A program made the position numbers and the translations under genes. A stretch of DNA of 53,982 bases from Anaerolineae bacterium (GTDB taxonomy: Bacteria > Chloroflexota > Anaerolineae > Anaerolineales > RBG-16-64-43): NCBI GenBank assembly GCA_003141675.1, contig PLND01000053.1:6153-60134 (forward strand), given 5' to 3'. Every line of letters starts with the position of its first letter. The stretch's first letter is position 1. This document shows positions 25,717-34,226 of the stretch, in pieces. The notes beneath the pieces were generated by a model, which saw nothing but the letters and a program-made list of their open reading frames with translations, was not told the origin of the DNA and made no database searches.

Positions 25717-26133
25717 CTAGAAAGGAATTTCCTCTTCCGTTGCCGGAGCCGGTGCGGCGCCGGTATCGTTTTCCGGGCCGGCGTCCTGCTTCTGGCCGAG
25801 GAAGCGCACGGTCTCGGCGTTTACTTCGAACGAAGCGCCGATTTCACCGTTTTGCCGCTTGAATGTGCGCGGGCCACCGGTCTGGCGGTCGCAAACCAGG
25901 CGTCCCTCCACCAGAACCTGCCTGCCTTTGGCGAGGTACTGTTTGCATACCTCCGCCTGTTTGCCCCAAACGGAAATGCGGAACCAGATGGTCTCTTCCA
26001 CGTTTTGCCCGTCCGAACCCGTATACCGGCGGTTGCTGGCTACGGAAAAGGACGTTACCGGCTGGCCGCCGGGCGTGTAGCGCATTTCCGGATCTTTGCC
26101 CAAATTTCCCACCAGGATGATTTTATGGAACAT
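25717..26133 (-). CDS. ssb: single-stranded DNA-binding protein
   Basis: This 138-residue protein has the OB fold of bacterial SSB: MFHKIILVGNLGKDPEMRYT at the N-terminus, WFRISVWGKQAEVCKQYL in the middle and VEGRL. The C-terminus ends EEEIPF, the acidic-hydrophobic tail that recruits partner proteins. Length is slightly below the E. coli form. The ATG at 26133 has GGAGGAG upstream; the longer frame from 26175 adds basic residues without homology. A good promoter lies at 26188-26215. The disordered linker is short. Confidence 0.94.
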   Translation of the reverse strand: MFHKIILVGNLGKDPEMRYTPGGQPVTSFSVASNRRYTGSDGQNVEETIWFRISVWGKQAEVCKQYLAKGRQVLVEGRLVCDRQTGGPRTFKRQNGEIGASFEVNAETVRFLGQKQDAGPENDTGAAPAPATEEEIPF

Positions 26134-26187
26134 GGCTCCTCCCCTTGAACTTCGTTTTCCCGGCCTGCGTGGCAACGGGATAAATTG

Positions 26188-26215
26188 ATTCTACCCTCGA
26201 AGAGAGAATTTTCAA
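26188..26215 (-). promoter_or_regulatory. sigma-70-type promoter of ssb
   Basis: On the minus strand TTGAAA (26215-26210) and TAGAAT (26193-26188) are separated by 16 nt. The predicted start lies about 45 nt before the ssb ATG. Confidence 0.65.
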
Positions 26216-26369
26216 AGAAGACCGATCGGTAAAGATCGGGGCGGGTACCACAGGATGGAGCCGATCCCTTGTCGGCCGTTTCCATCATTTGGAAACAGAG
26301 TGATTTTTTCCATTTCCTCTGGCGGCTATCGACCTGGGTTATATATAATGAAGGAGGAGGGCGCCGCCT

Positions 26370-27047
26370 ATGACCTACGATAAAATCCTGCGCCACTTGA
26401 AAGCGAATGCCAATCCCGCCGGGTTGGAAGGGATGGCCAAGTTTGGAATCCTGACAGAGAACGCGTTGGGGTTGTCGATGCCGTTCTTGCGTCAGACTGC
26501 CAAATCCGCGGGCATCGATCATGCGCTGGCGCTTCGGCTCTGGCAGAGCGGAATCCACGAAGCGCGCATCCTCGCTGCCCTCGTCGACGATCCGGCGCAA
26601 GTGACTTCGGCCCAAATGGAAGATTGGGTGAACGATTTCGATTCGTGGGACGTCTGCGATCAGGTTTGTGGAAATCTCTTCGACCGGACCCGTCTTGGCC
26701 GGCGCAAGGCGGCGGCGTGGACCAGGCGGAAACCGGAGTTTATCCGGCGGGCGGGTTTCGCCTTGATGGCGGCCCTGGCCTGGCACGACAAAGAGGCGGG
26801 CGATGAACTGTTCCTCGGATATCTGCCGCTCATCGAAAAGTATGCATCCGACGAACGGAATTTTGTAAAGAAGGCGGTCAACTGGGCGTTGCGGAACATC
26901 GGCAAACGCAACCGCACATTGAATCACGCCGCCGTCGCCTGCGCCCGCCGCATTGCCCGGCAAGAATCCCGCGCCGCGCACTGGGTGGCCGCGGACGCGA
27001 TCCGGGAATTGACGGATCCAAAAACGGTTGCGAGGATTAAATCGTAG
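26370..27047 (+). CDS. AlkD-like DNA alkylation repair protein
   Basis: This 225-residue protein consists of HEAT-like helical repeats typical of the AlkC/AlkD glycosylase-type family. Landmarks are FGILTENALGLSMPFLR at the start, WVNDFDSWDVCDQVCG, and NFVKKAVNWALRNIGKRN, where the Trp/Asp positions line the DNA-binding face in family members. It would remove alkylated bases without flipping them. A TATAAT at 26344-26349 and AAGGAGGAGG precede the ATG. The stop codon TAG lies inside a 30-bp palindrome. The methyltransferase at 40487 is a second alkylation-repair enzyme in the window. Confidence 0.85.
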   Translation: MTYDKILRHLKANANPAGLEGMAKFGILTENALGLSMPFLRQTAKSAGIDHALALRLWQSGIHEARILAALVDDPAQVTSAQMEDWVNDFDSWDVCDQVCGNLFDRTRLGRRKAAAWTRRKPEFIRRAGFALMAALAWHDKEAGDELFLGYLPLIEKYASDERNFVKKAVNWALRNIGKRNRTLNHAAVACARRIARQESRAAHWVAADAIRELTDPKTVARIKS

Positions 27048-27072
27048 GGGCCGGTCGCGACCGGCCCCTACG
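27043..27072. repeat. perfect 30-bp palindrome overlapping the alkD-like stop codon
   Basis: CGTAGGGGCCGGTC (27043-27056) and the rest read identically on both strands. The TAG of the AlkD-like gene is part of it. A related unit, GTAGGGGCGGACC with GGTCCGCCC, lies at 48995-49019 after another stop codon. It is a dispersed REP-like element that may end or protect mRNAs. Confidence 0.8.
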
Positions 27073-27124
27073 GACGATTTACGAATGACGAATGAAGGGG
27101 TGCGTCGCCGACGCGCCCATACGG

Positions 27125-28918
27125 TTATTCTCTGCTGTCCACCGCCTTGTTCACCATCGCAATAAATTGCTCCACCGGCATCGCGCCCTTGTCCTCGCCG
27201 CTGCGCAGGCGGACCGCCACCGCGCCGGCGACTGCTTCCTTGTCGCCCATCACCAGCATGTAGGGGATTTTCTGCATCTGCGCGTCGCGGATCTTTGCGT
27301 TCATGCGTTCGGTGCGCACATCGACATTCACACGGATGCCAGCCCGGCGCAGCTGATCGGCAACCTTCTGCGCGTATTCGTTATGGCGATCGGCGATCGG
27401 GATGGCCATCACCTGGACCGGCATCAGCCAGACCGGGAACGCGCCGGCGTAGTGTTCGATCATTACCCCGAAGAAGCGCTCCATCGAACCGAGCAGCGCC
27501 CGGTGGATCATATAAGGTTGCTCCTCCTGGCCGGCTTCGTTGATGTAGTGCAGGTTGAAGCGCGCCGCTTCGTTGAAATCGAACTGGATCGTGCTGCATT
27601 GCCATTCGCGGCCGATGGCGTCCGCGATCTTCAGGTCGATCTTCGGCCCATAGAAGGCGCCTCCGCCCTCGTCCAACGCGTACTCCAGACCCGAGCGTTC
27701 CAGCGATGCGCGCAGCGCTTCGGTGGCCGCTTCCCACTGGGCTGCCTCACCCACGGATTTCTCCTTGGGCCGCGTGGCCAGGTAGGCGTGAAACTGGGTG
27801 AACCCGAACGCGCGCAGGATATGCAGACAAAATTTCAGAACGCGGTCGATTTCCTCCGGCATTTGGTCCGGCCGGCAGAAGATGTGCGCGTCGTCCTGCG
27901 TGAAACCGCGCACACGCATCAACCCGTGCAACACGCCCGGCTTTTCGTAGCGGTAAACGCTGCCCCATTCCGCGTATCGAATCGGAAGTTCACGGTACGA
28001 GCGCAACCCGGAATTGTAGATCATGATGTGGAACGGGCAGTTCATCGGTTTGACGTAGTAGGTTTCGTTGTCCATTTCCATTCCGGCATACATGCTCTCG
28101 CGATAGAAATCTAGGTGCCCGCTGGTTTCCCATAGATGTCCGCGTCCGACGTGCGGTGAATCCACCAACTCGTAGCCGTTCGCGAGATGTTCCCGTTTAC
28201 AGAAGTCCTCCATCAAATAGCGGACGAGCGCCCCTTTCGGATGCCAAAGCACCAGCCCGGGCCCGACCTCCGGGTTGATGGAGAACAGATCCAGTTCCTT
28301 GCCGAGCTTGCGGTGGTCGCGTTTCTTGGCCTCCTCCAGCCTCCAAAGGTACTCCTCCAGCTCCTTGGCCGAATCCCATGCGGTGCCGTAGATGCGCTGC
28401 AGCATCGGGCGCTTCTCGTCGCCGCGCCAGTACGCGCCCGAGACGTTAAGCAGCTTCAATGCGTCGGGGTTGATCTGCCCGGTGCGCTGGACATGCGGTC
28501 CGCGGCACAGATCCGTAAAGGTGTCGCTCGTGTATATGGAAATCACCGGCGGGGCGGTGAGCGGGTTGCCATCCTCGTCGGCCGCGCCGTGCTCGAGACC
28601 TTCGATCAACTCGAGCTTGTAGGGCTGATCGGCGAACAGCTGCTTGGCTTCTGCGGCGGAGAGCTCGCGGCGGACGAACGGGTGGTCGCCGCGGATGATC
28701 TCGCGCATCCGGCTCTCGATCTGGCCCAGGTCCTCCGGGGTGAGCGGGCGCGGCAGATCGAAATCATAATAGAAACCGTCCTCGATTGGCGGTCCGATGG
28801 TGATCTTGGCCTGGCCGGGGAACATCTCCATCACCGCCTGCGCCATCACATGCGATGCGGAGTGGCGGAGCCGGTAAAGCGGCGTCTCTGAATATTTTTC
28901 GGTTTTGCGGATCGGCAT
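27125..28918 (-). CDS. thrS: threonyl-tRNA synthetase without TGS domain
   Basis: This 597-residue class II synthetase charges tRNA-Thr. The N-terminal editing domain starts almost at once with HSASHVMAQAVMEMFPGQ (the HxxxH motif), so the usual TGS domain of about 60 residues is missing. The catalytic core shows MNCPFHIMIY (zinc Cys), RVRGFTQDDAHIFC (motif 2) and the C-terminal anticodon-binding domain QVMAIPIADRHNEYAQKVA. AAGGAGG precedes the ATG at 28918. A T-box leader lies upstream, so expression should rise when uncharged tRNA-Thr builds up. Confidence 0.95.
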   Translation of the reverse strand: MPIRKTEKYSETPLYRLRHSASHVMAQAVMEMFPGQAKITIGPPIEDGFYYDFDLPRPLTPEDLGQIESRMREIIRGDHPFVRRELSAAEAKQLFADQPYKLELIEGLEHGAADEDGNPLTAPPVISIYTSDTFTDLCRGPHVQRTGQINPDALKLLNVSGAYWRGDEKRPMLQRIYGTAWDSAKELEEYLWRLEEAKKRDHRKLGKELDLFSINPEVGPGLVLWHPKGALVRYLMEDFCKREHLANGYELVDSPHVGRGHLWETSGHLDFYRESMYAGMEMDNETYYVKPMNCPFHIMIYNSGLRSYRELPIRYAEWGSVYRYEKPGVLHGLMRVRGFTQDDAHIFCRPDQMPEEIDRVLKFCLHILRAFGFTQFHAYLATRPKEKSVGEAAQWEAATEALRASLERSGLEYALDEGGGAFYGPKIDLKIADAIGREWQCSTIQFDFNEAARFNLHYINEAGQEEQPYMIHRALLGSMERFFGVMIEHYAGAFPVWLMPVQVMAIPIADRHNEYAQKVADQLRRAGIRVNVDVRTERMNAKIRDAQMQKIPYMLVMGDKEAVAGAVAVRLRSGEDKGAMPVEQFIAMVNKAVDSRE

Positions 28919-28937
28919 GGCTGCCTCCTTGGTTGAC

Positions 28938-28974
28938 CACTCCCCTTCCCCCCTTCCCTTAAGGGAAGGGGAGT
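28938..28974. repeat. C/T-rich palindrome between T-box terminator and thrS
   Basis: CCCTTCCCTTAAGGGAAGGG (28951-28970) is a perfect palindrome with further pairing outside it (ACTCCCCTTCCC with GGGAAGGGGAGT). It lies in the thrS leader about 20 nt before the ATG and belongs to the same general type as 5471-5508. Confidence 0.6.
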
Positions 28975-28990
28975 GCGGGTTGGGTCGTTT

Positions 28991-29243
28991 AAAAAAAATT
29001 TCGCCCCATCACAGGGGCGAGAGAGTTCGCGGTTCCACCCAAATTCCCCCGGAAGAGAACACTCCGAGGCTCTTGCAGCCGCTAACGGGGCTGAGCCGTT
29101 CTCCATACTCGGCGGTAGTTCGCCTTTCCGGTTCAAGCCGCCGGGGGGTTTTCGGTTGACTTGGATTGTGGGGCTTGCACCGCGTCCCCGCTCGCTGAAA
29201 TCCGCTGACAACTTACTCGTCCCGACGATTGCCTTGGGTATGA
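28991..29243 (-). promoter_or_regulatory. T-box riboswitch in the thrS leader
   Basis: On the minus strand the leader holds the canonical T-box GGTGGAACCGCGA (29038-29026), directly followed by a terminator hairpin TCGCCCC/GGGGCGA (29020-29001) with an eight-base T run. Upstream is stem I with GACGAGTAAG near 29222 and the GGTGCAAGCCCC region near 29180. A candidate Thr specifier ACC occurs in GAACTACCGCC near 29120. Binding of uncharged tRNA-Thr should favour the antiterminator and turn thrS on. The exact 5' limit and specifier are inferred. Confidence 0.88.
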
Positions 29244-29244
29244 A

Positions 29245-29268
29245 CCCCGGTCGAGATCCGAACCGGGG
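29245..29268 (-). terminator. hairpin after tRNA-Val
   Basis: ACCGGGG/CCCCGGT form a 7-bp stem with a 10-nt loop directly after the tRNA gene. There is no T run, so it may be a processing signal or the first helix of the thrS leader rather than a terminator. Confidence 0.4.
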
Positions 29269-29271
29269 AGG

Positions 29272-29345
29272 TGGGCGGTATAGGGCTCGAACCTACGACC
29301 TCACGGATGTCAACCGTGTGCTCTAACCAACTGAGCTAACCGCCC
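29272..29345 (-). tRNA. tRNA-Val (anticodon GAC)
   Basis: On the minus strand the 7-bp acceptor GGGCGGT/ACCGCCC, D arm TAGCTCAGTTGGTTAGAGCA, anticodon stem CACGG/CCGTG with loop TTGACAT, and T arm AGGTTCGAGCCCT form a complete cloverleaf. Bases 34-36 read GAC (Val). The discriminator is A followed by CC, then T, so the final A of CCA is not encoded in place. It lies directly upstream of the thrS T-box leader on the same strand. Confidence 0.95.
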
Positions 29346-29442
29346 AAGCGACGGGGATTTTACCGGATTTTGATCCTCCCCGCCAGAGGAATTTGGGCCG
29401 GCTGCTTCAGCATGAACTGCCGGCCCAAAATCGTCGAATACG

Positions 29443-30285
29443 CTAGGGGGTAATCGTGATGCTCTTGATTAAATCATTCAACATCAGGATCGACGGGTTG
29501 AAACTTGCCGGTTGTACGGAGTTCAATTGGCTGGTCATTTGCGCGTAGTACGGGTCGGGGTTGCTGTATAAGTCCGCGGGCGGATTGTCCCCGTTCTCTG
29601 GCAGACTGGGATGCGAGATGGGAAGAATGATCGAAATCCAATACTTCCCGTCGGACGTAAGCCCCTGGTAGGAGAAGAACATCTCGTGATTGTTTACCGG
29701 GTAATATGCCTGGGCGTACTCGGTCACGATGTGGTAACCGCTTCCGTTGGTAAACGCAACAATGTTGTACCGCGCGAAGAACAGTTGGCGCGCATATTGG
29801 ATCGGCAGCAGCGGAAGATCGTTGCTGCCGGGAGCCCCGCCAGCGATCATGGCTTGCAGGGCGGTCACATCCGCGTTGATGGCGTCCGGCAGAAGCTGGC
29901 TGAACGGTTCCACGGGGAAGACTGAGATGACCGGTTTCATAAACCGGTCGGAAAGGATGTACCCCTGTAGCGAGACTTTCGTGTATTGCGGGTTGGTGCC
30001 AATACCCGTCGGGCTTATGAACTGGGGTGTGGTTTCGCACTGAATGCTCGTCGCAAGAGTGGGATCCAGATAAAAAGAAAGCTCGTTACAGGAAACATTC
30101 GGTGCCGGCGTATCGGTTGCGGCTTCGGTGGCCGGCGCAGCGGAGGTATTGGTCGGCGTAAGAGGAATACCTTGTGTATCCGTTGCTCCCGGTTGGGAGG
30201 TTACGCCCTGGGTTACCGTTGTCGAAATGTTGCACCCTAAAAGGATAATCGCCAGGATGATAAGGCTTACTAGAAATCGTTTCAT
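29443..30285 (-). CDS. lipoprotein of unknown function
   Basis: This 280-residue protein has a signal peptide with lipobox ILLGC and a Thr/Ala/Pro-rich linker of about 45 residues, a layout repeated in several lipoproteins of this window. The body has FNPSILMLNDLIKS near the end and resembles no family I recognise. It contains about two Cys after the lipid Cys (VSCNEL, IQCETT), which could form a disulfide. AAGGAGGAG precedes the ATG, and a TATAAT box lies at 30308-30313 on the minus strand. It is divergent from the large membrane protein at 30386. Confidence 0.8.
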   Translation of the reverse strand: MKRFLVSLIILAIILLGCNISTTVTQGVTSQPGATDTQGIPLTPTNTSAAPATEAATDTPAPNVSCNELSFYLDPTLATSIQCETTPQFISPTGIGTNPQYTKVSLQGYILSDRFMKPVISVFPVEPFSQLLPDAINADVTALQAMIAGGAPGSNDLPLLPIQYARQLFFARYNIVAFTNGSGYHIVTEYAQAYYPVNNHEMFFSYQGLTSDGKYWISIILPISHPSLPENGDNPPADLYSNPDPYYAQMTSQLNSVQPASFNPSILMLNDLIKSITITP

Positions 30286-30307
30286 TGCTCCTCCTTAGAA
30301 CGAGGTC

Positions 30308-30367
30308 ATTATACTTGGATTTGAAGGGGCGGAATGCGATGAGGCGGGCGCCCTGCGATGATATACT
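30308..30367. promoter_or_regulatory. divergent -10 boxes between lipoprotein and membrane-protein genes
   Basis: TATAAT on the minus strand (30313-30308) serves the lipoprotein at 23 nt from its ATG. TATACT on the plus strand (30362-30367) lies 18 bp before the GTG at 30386. The -35 elements are not clear. Confidence 0.45.
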
Positions 30368-30385
30368 CGATGCGTAACGAGGCCG

Positions 30386-32545
30386 GTGTTGAAAACTCGG
30401 ATTGGTTTATTGTTGGTCCTGCCCCTCCTCTGGCTCGCTCCGCTCCTCGGCGGATTCGGGCAAATTCATAATTCGCCCGGCGCGGAGTTTTCAGATCTGA
30501 CCGTCACCCATTGGCCTAACGCCGAGTTTTTACGGCAATCGTTAATCCGATACGGCGAGATCCCAATGTGGAATCCACAAACGTTGGGTGGGACGCCCTT
30601 CGCGGCCGATCCGCTGTCGGGGATCTATTACCCGCCGCTATGGCTGGCGCTGGTGATTTCACCGCCGCTGGCTTTCAACATCCTCTTTCTTTTGCATTTG
30701 GCTTTTGCCGGGATTGGAGCGTTTCTGCTGGCACGCGACGAAGGCGCTTCGACCACCGGCGCACTGCTGGCGGGAATTGCTTTCGGCGGGTTGCCGAAGT
30801 TTGTCGCGCACGCGGCAGCCGGGCATCTGACCCTGGTACTGGCCGTATCCTGGACTCCATGGCTGTTGCTCGCCGCGCGCAGGGCTGCACGGACCGGGAG
30901 CTTGCGCGCATGGTCCTTCGCCGGTGTTATGGCCGGCGCCATGTTCCTCGCCGATCCACGCTGGGCGATTCCATCCGCTTTGGCCGCCCTCGGATATGCG
31001 ATCGTTTCCGCCGGAGACAACCCGGCGCGGGAATCGGCGCGTATCCGGATCATCGCCTGGGGGAAGAACTTTTTATTGTTCGGCGCGTTTGCCGCGGCGG
31101 TATCGGCCGTGCTCGCGTTGCCGATGGCCCAGTTCGTCTCGCTCTCCACGCGGGCGAATCTCTCGGGGACGGAAGCCGCCACTCAATCGCTGCCTTTCCT
31201 TTCGCTGCTTGGCTTGATATTCGGCGGAATAGGAACTTCGGTGGAATGGGAGGTATACCCGGGAGTCGTCGTGCTCGCGCTGGCGTTGTTCGCTTGCTTC
31301 CATATCGTTTTCCGCCCCCATGCTTCCGATAAAGGCCTGAAAAAAGCAGAGGGTGACGCAGGCGTCTTCTGGATCATTCTGCTGATTCTTGCGGTTTTCC
31401 TTTCCCTGGGTTCAAACATTCCGGGCTTTTCGGCCGTGATCGGCGCGATTCCCGGTGCTGGCCTGCTGCGCGTTCCTCCGCGCTGGATGTTCCTGGCCGG
31501 ACTGGCGCTCACGATGCTCGCCGCGCGTGGGATGACCGCGCTGGAATTGAAAACGGATCAAGGTGGTATCCTCAAGAAGATCGGTTTTGCGTTGGCATCG
31601 GGCGGCGCGGTTCTCGCGATCGCATCCTGGTTTATGAAATTGCCTCCGGCACTATGGCAGGATGGATTGATCTGGGGCGCGGCGGGCGTCATTCTCTTCG
31701 TCGGGTTCCTCTCGAGACGTTGGGCGTCTAGCGTGGGCGCCGCCCTGATCTGCCTGGCGATCTTGGATTTTGCGGTTGCCGATTTCCGTTTGATCGACCC
31801 GCACCCGGCCGTGGTCGAACCGCCCGGCGTCGAGGCGGCCTTGTCGTTCCTGCAAAAAAATACCGCAGGATACCGCGTCTACTCTCCCTCTTACAGCATC
31901 CCGGCTTTGGACTTCGTGAACGGCGATTTGCGTTCGCTGGATGGCGTCGATCCGCTGATGCTGCTCTCCACGGCGAGGGTGGTTTCGACAGCGGCGGGCG
32001 TTTCACGGCCGGGATATTCCGTCACGCTGCCCGCGTTTGCCACCGGCAGCCCGGTGATCGACAATCAGGACGCCATCCCCGACGCGCGCCTTTTAGGCCT
32101 TCTGAACGTGCGCTACATCGTTTCGGCGTTTGCGATCCCTGACGCCGCGCTGAACCTTCGTGAAAAAGTACTCGGCATTTTCCTGTATGAAAACCCGATG
32201 GCAATGCCGCGTGCATGGGTTGCAGAAACCCTCGATGATTGGGATCGGCCGGTCGGGAACCGCGCGGCGCGGGTGGAATCCGAAAGCCCGAACCGGTTGC
32301 GTCTGACCGCCGAAGGACCCGGATGGCTGATCTTCGCCGAGGCGGCTTATCCCGCCTGGCGTGCGACGGTGGACGGGAAAAGCGCGGCGGTACGCACCGC
32401 CGGCGGGTGGTGGCGTGCGGTCGAGCTTGGACCGGGAACGCACGAGGTGCAGATGAGCTATGATCCCGGATTGCCGTTGACCGGGGCGGCCGTGACGTTC
32501 TTCGCGCTGCTCTTGTTTTTCGGAGTGTGGCGATGGGCAAAGTGA
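30386..32545 (+). CDS. YfhO-like large polytopic membrane protein
   Basis: This 719-residue protein has about a dozen TM helices and an early extracellular loop with HWPNAEFLRQSLIRYGEIPM and NPQTLGGTPFAADPLSGIYY, typical of YfhO-type and GT-C-fold glycosyltransferase-like proteins. A soluble C-terminal section with AEAAYPAWRATVDGKSA and a final TM follow, as in YfhO. In Firmicutes YfhO family members help glycosylate wall or lipoteichoic acids; the role here is unknown. The start is a GTG at 30386 (or TTG at 30389) with GAGG just ahead. It is a paralogue of the gene at 38053 and overlaps the next gene. Confidence 0.8.
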   Translation: MLKTRIGLLLVLPLLWLAPLLGGFGQIHNSPGAEFSDLTVTHWPNAEFLRQSLIRYGEIPMWNPQTLGGTPFAADPLSGIYYPPLWLALVISPPLAFNILFLLHLAFAGIGAFLLARDEGASTTGALLAGIAFGGLPKFVAHAAAGHLTLVLAVSWTPWLLLAARRAARTGSLRAWSFAGVMAGAMFLADPRWAIPSALAALGYAIVSAGDNPARESARIRIIAWGKNFLLFGAFAAAVSAVLALPMAQFVSLSTRANLSGTEAATQSLPFLSLLGLIFGGIGTSVEWEVYPGVVVLALALFACFHIVFRPHASDKGLKKAEGDAGVFWIILLILAVFLSLGSNIPGFSAVIGAIPGAGLLRVPPRWMFLAGLALTMLAARGMTALELKTDQGGILKKIGFALASGGAVLAIASWFMKLPPALWQDGLIWGAAGVILFVGFLSRRWASSVGAALICLAILDFAVADFRLIDPHPAVVEPPGVEAALSFLQKNTAGYRVYSPSYSIPALDFVNGDLRSLDGVDPLMLLSTARVVSTAAGVSRPGYSVTLPAFATGSPVIDNQDAIPDARLLGLLNVRYIVSAFAIPDAALNLREKVLGIFLYENPMAMPRAWVAETLDDWDRPVGNRAARVESESPNRLRLTAEGPGWLIFAEAAYPAWRATVDGKSAAVRTAGGWWRAVELGPGTHEVQMSYDPGLPLTGAAVTFFALLLFFGVWRWAK

Positions 32546-34113
32546 CGCGCGCCGAGTGGCGCTGGGCACTGGCTTTTGCGGTCGGCGTGATGGCGCTGCT
32601 CACGCTGCCCTATCTGATTGCATACCAATCGCAGGGAAGCGGACGGCGCTTCAGCGGCTCCCTGTTCGCCGTCGAAGACGGCAACTCCTACATCGCCGAT
32701 ATGCGCCAAGGCGCGGACGGCGCGTGGTTGTTCCGGGATCCCTACACCAGCGAACCGCAGAGCGGCACGCTGATCTACTTGCCGTATCTGCTGCTGGGCA
32801 AACTGGCGGGCGGTGCGGAAATGCACGGACAGCTGGTTGTCCTTTTCCGCTTGGCGAACATCTTGGCGGGGATCGCGATGATGCTGGCGGTCTATCGCTT
32901 CCTGGCATGCTTTCTCGAAAGCATCCCGCTGCGGCGCTGGGGAATGGCGGCGGCGGCCTTCGGAGGAGGTTTTGGCTGGCTCCTCGCCCTGCGTGGAGTC
33001 TATCCGATTGAATTCACCTCTCCCGAGGCGTTCGGCTTTCTTTCGATTTTTGGAATTCCGCATCTCGCCGCAGCCCGCGCGTTGCTGTTGCTCGCGCTGG
33101 CGTGGTTCCTTACGCCGCGTCCCGCAGCGGAGGTCGGCCGCCAGGGGGTGAAAATAGGCGTGGCGCTCATCGGGTTGTGGTTGTTCCAGCCGCTCACAGT
33201 GCTTGTCGCCTGGGCGGTGATGGCGGCGGCGGTCGCGCTCTCGTTCCTGAAAATGCGGATCCGGCGGACGGGGGACGGTGGGCCTGTACGGGACGGATTG
33301 ACGCGCGCTTCGATTGCAGTGGCGTTTACGATTCCGTTCGTCCTGTATTCCGCGCTGTCCTTCGCGCTCGATCCGATCCTGCGGCAATGGAACGCGCAGA
33401 ACGTGCTTCCCTCGCCTCCCTTCTGGCAGTACCTGCTTTCGTACGCCGTGCCGCTTCTGCCGGCGCTGGCGGGCGCGTACCTCGCCCTGCGCGAGGATGA
33501 CCGCTGGCTGCTGTTGATCGGGTGGGCGCTGATCTTTCCGGTCATGGTGTATCTGCCGGTGGGTGTTCAACGCCGGCTGGCGGAAGGGTTCTGGATTGTG
33601 CCGCTCATCCTGGCGCTCTTCTTTGTCGAAAGGAAAATGGCCGGCCTGGCCCGCAGAGCGGCGCTTGCCATCGCAATGGCGTTCATGCTTGCGGCGACCG
33701 CGCTTTTTCTAGGCTGGGCTTTGGAGCAATCCGCGTCTCCCCATGCGCCGGCGTTCCTGCCGTCGGAGGAGGTCCGCGCCTTCGATTGGCTGGATATAAA
33801 CGCCGAGCCGGGCACGGTGGTGCTCAGCGACTTCAACGCGGGAAATGCGCTTCCAGCCTATGCCGATCTGGTGTCCTACATCGGCCACGGTCCCGAAACG
33901 CTGAATGGCGTGCAAAAACAATCCATCGTCCAGGTTATCTTCGACGGTGCTCGTTCCGGCGAGGAGCGTTTGGCCGCGCTCCGGCAATCCGGCGCGCGCT
34001 ATGTGCTGGTCGGTCCGGAGGAAGGCGCACAATTGGGAACGGGAATTACCGGTTGCCGGCGAGTATACAATGCAGGCGGATGGGAAGTTTGGGAAATCTT
34101 GCCGGCGGATTAA
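32533..34113 (+). CDS. polytopic membrane protein, possibly GT-C type
   Basis: This 526-residue protein has about ten or more TM helices and a first extracellular loop with SLFAVEDGNSYIADMRQG and LFRDPYTSEPQSGTLIYLPY. The C-terminal soluble stretch (from about residue 415) with FDWLDINAEPGTVVLSDFN and GARYVLVGPEEG resembles the outside domain of many predicted membrane glycosyltransferases. I cannot assign a reaction. The ATG at 32533 overlaps the end of the upstream gene by 13 nt, so the two are co-translated and may act together in surface glycan assembly. Confidence 0.75.
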   Translation: MGKVTRAEWRWALAFAVGVMALLTLPYLIAYQSQGSGRRFSGSLFAVEDGNSYIADMRQGADGAWLFRDPYTSEPQSGTLIYLPYLLLGKLAGGAEMHGQLVVLFRLANILAGIAMMLAVYRFLACFLESIPLRRWGMAAAAFGGGFGWLLALRGVYPIEFTSPEAFGFLSIFGIPHLAAARALLLLALAWFLTPRPAAEVGRQGVKIGVALIGLWLFQPLTVLVAWAVMAAAVALSFLKMRIRRTGDGGPVRDGLTRASIAVAFTIPFVLYSALSFALDPILRQWNAQNVLPSPPFWQYLLSYAVPLLPALAGAYLALREDDRWLLLIGWALIFPVMVYLPVGVQRRLAEGFWIVPLILALFFVERKMAGLARRAALAIAMAFMLAATALFLGWALEQSASPHAPAFLPSEEVRAFDWLDINAEPGTVVLSDFNAGNALPAYADLVSYIGHGPETLNGVQKQSIVQVIFDGARSGEERLAALRQSGARYVLVGPEEGAQLGTGITGCRRVYNAGGWEVWEILPAD

Positions 34114-34200
34114 ATCCAACCACGGATTACACGGAAAAATATTAAAAATATTTTTCAATCCGTGAAATCCGTGGTTGGATCCGTGTAATCTGTGGTAGAT
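34114..34200. repeat. CCACGGATT-type dispersed palindrome, copy A
   Basis: CCAACCACGGATTACACGGA (34119-34138) is mirrored by AATCCGTG and GAAATCCGTGGTTGG (34157-34177), with an extra TCCGTGTAATCTGTGG arm after it. Related intergenic copies lie near 41000, 42490 and 45845. Confidence 0.7.
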
Positions 34201-34226
34201 GTTCTTCGCAATAAGAGGAGGCCGCA

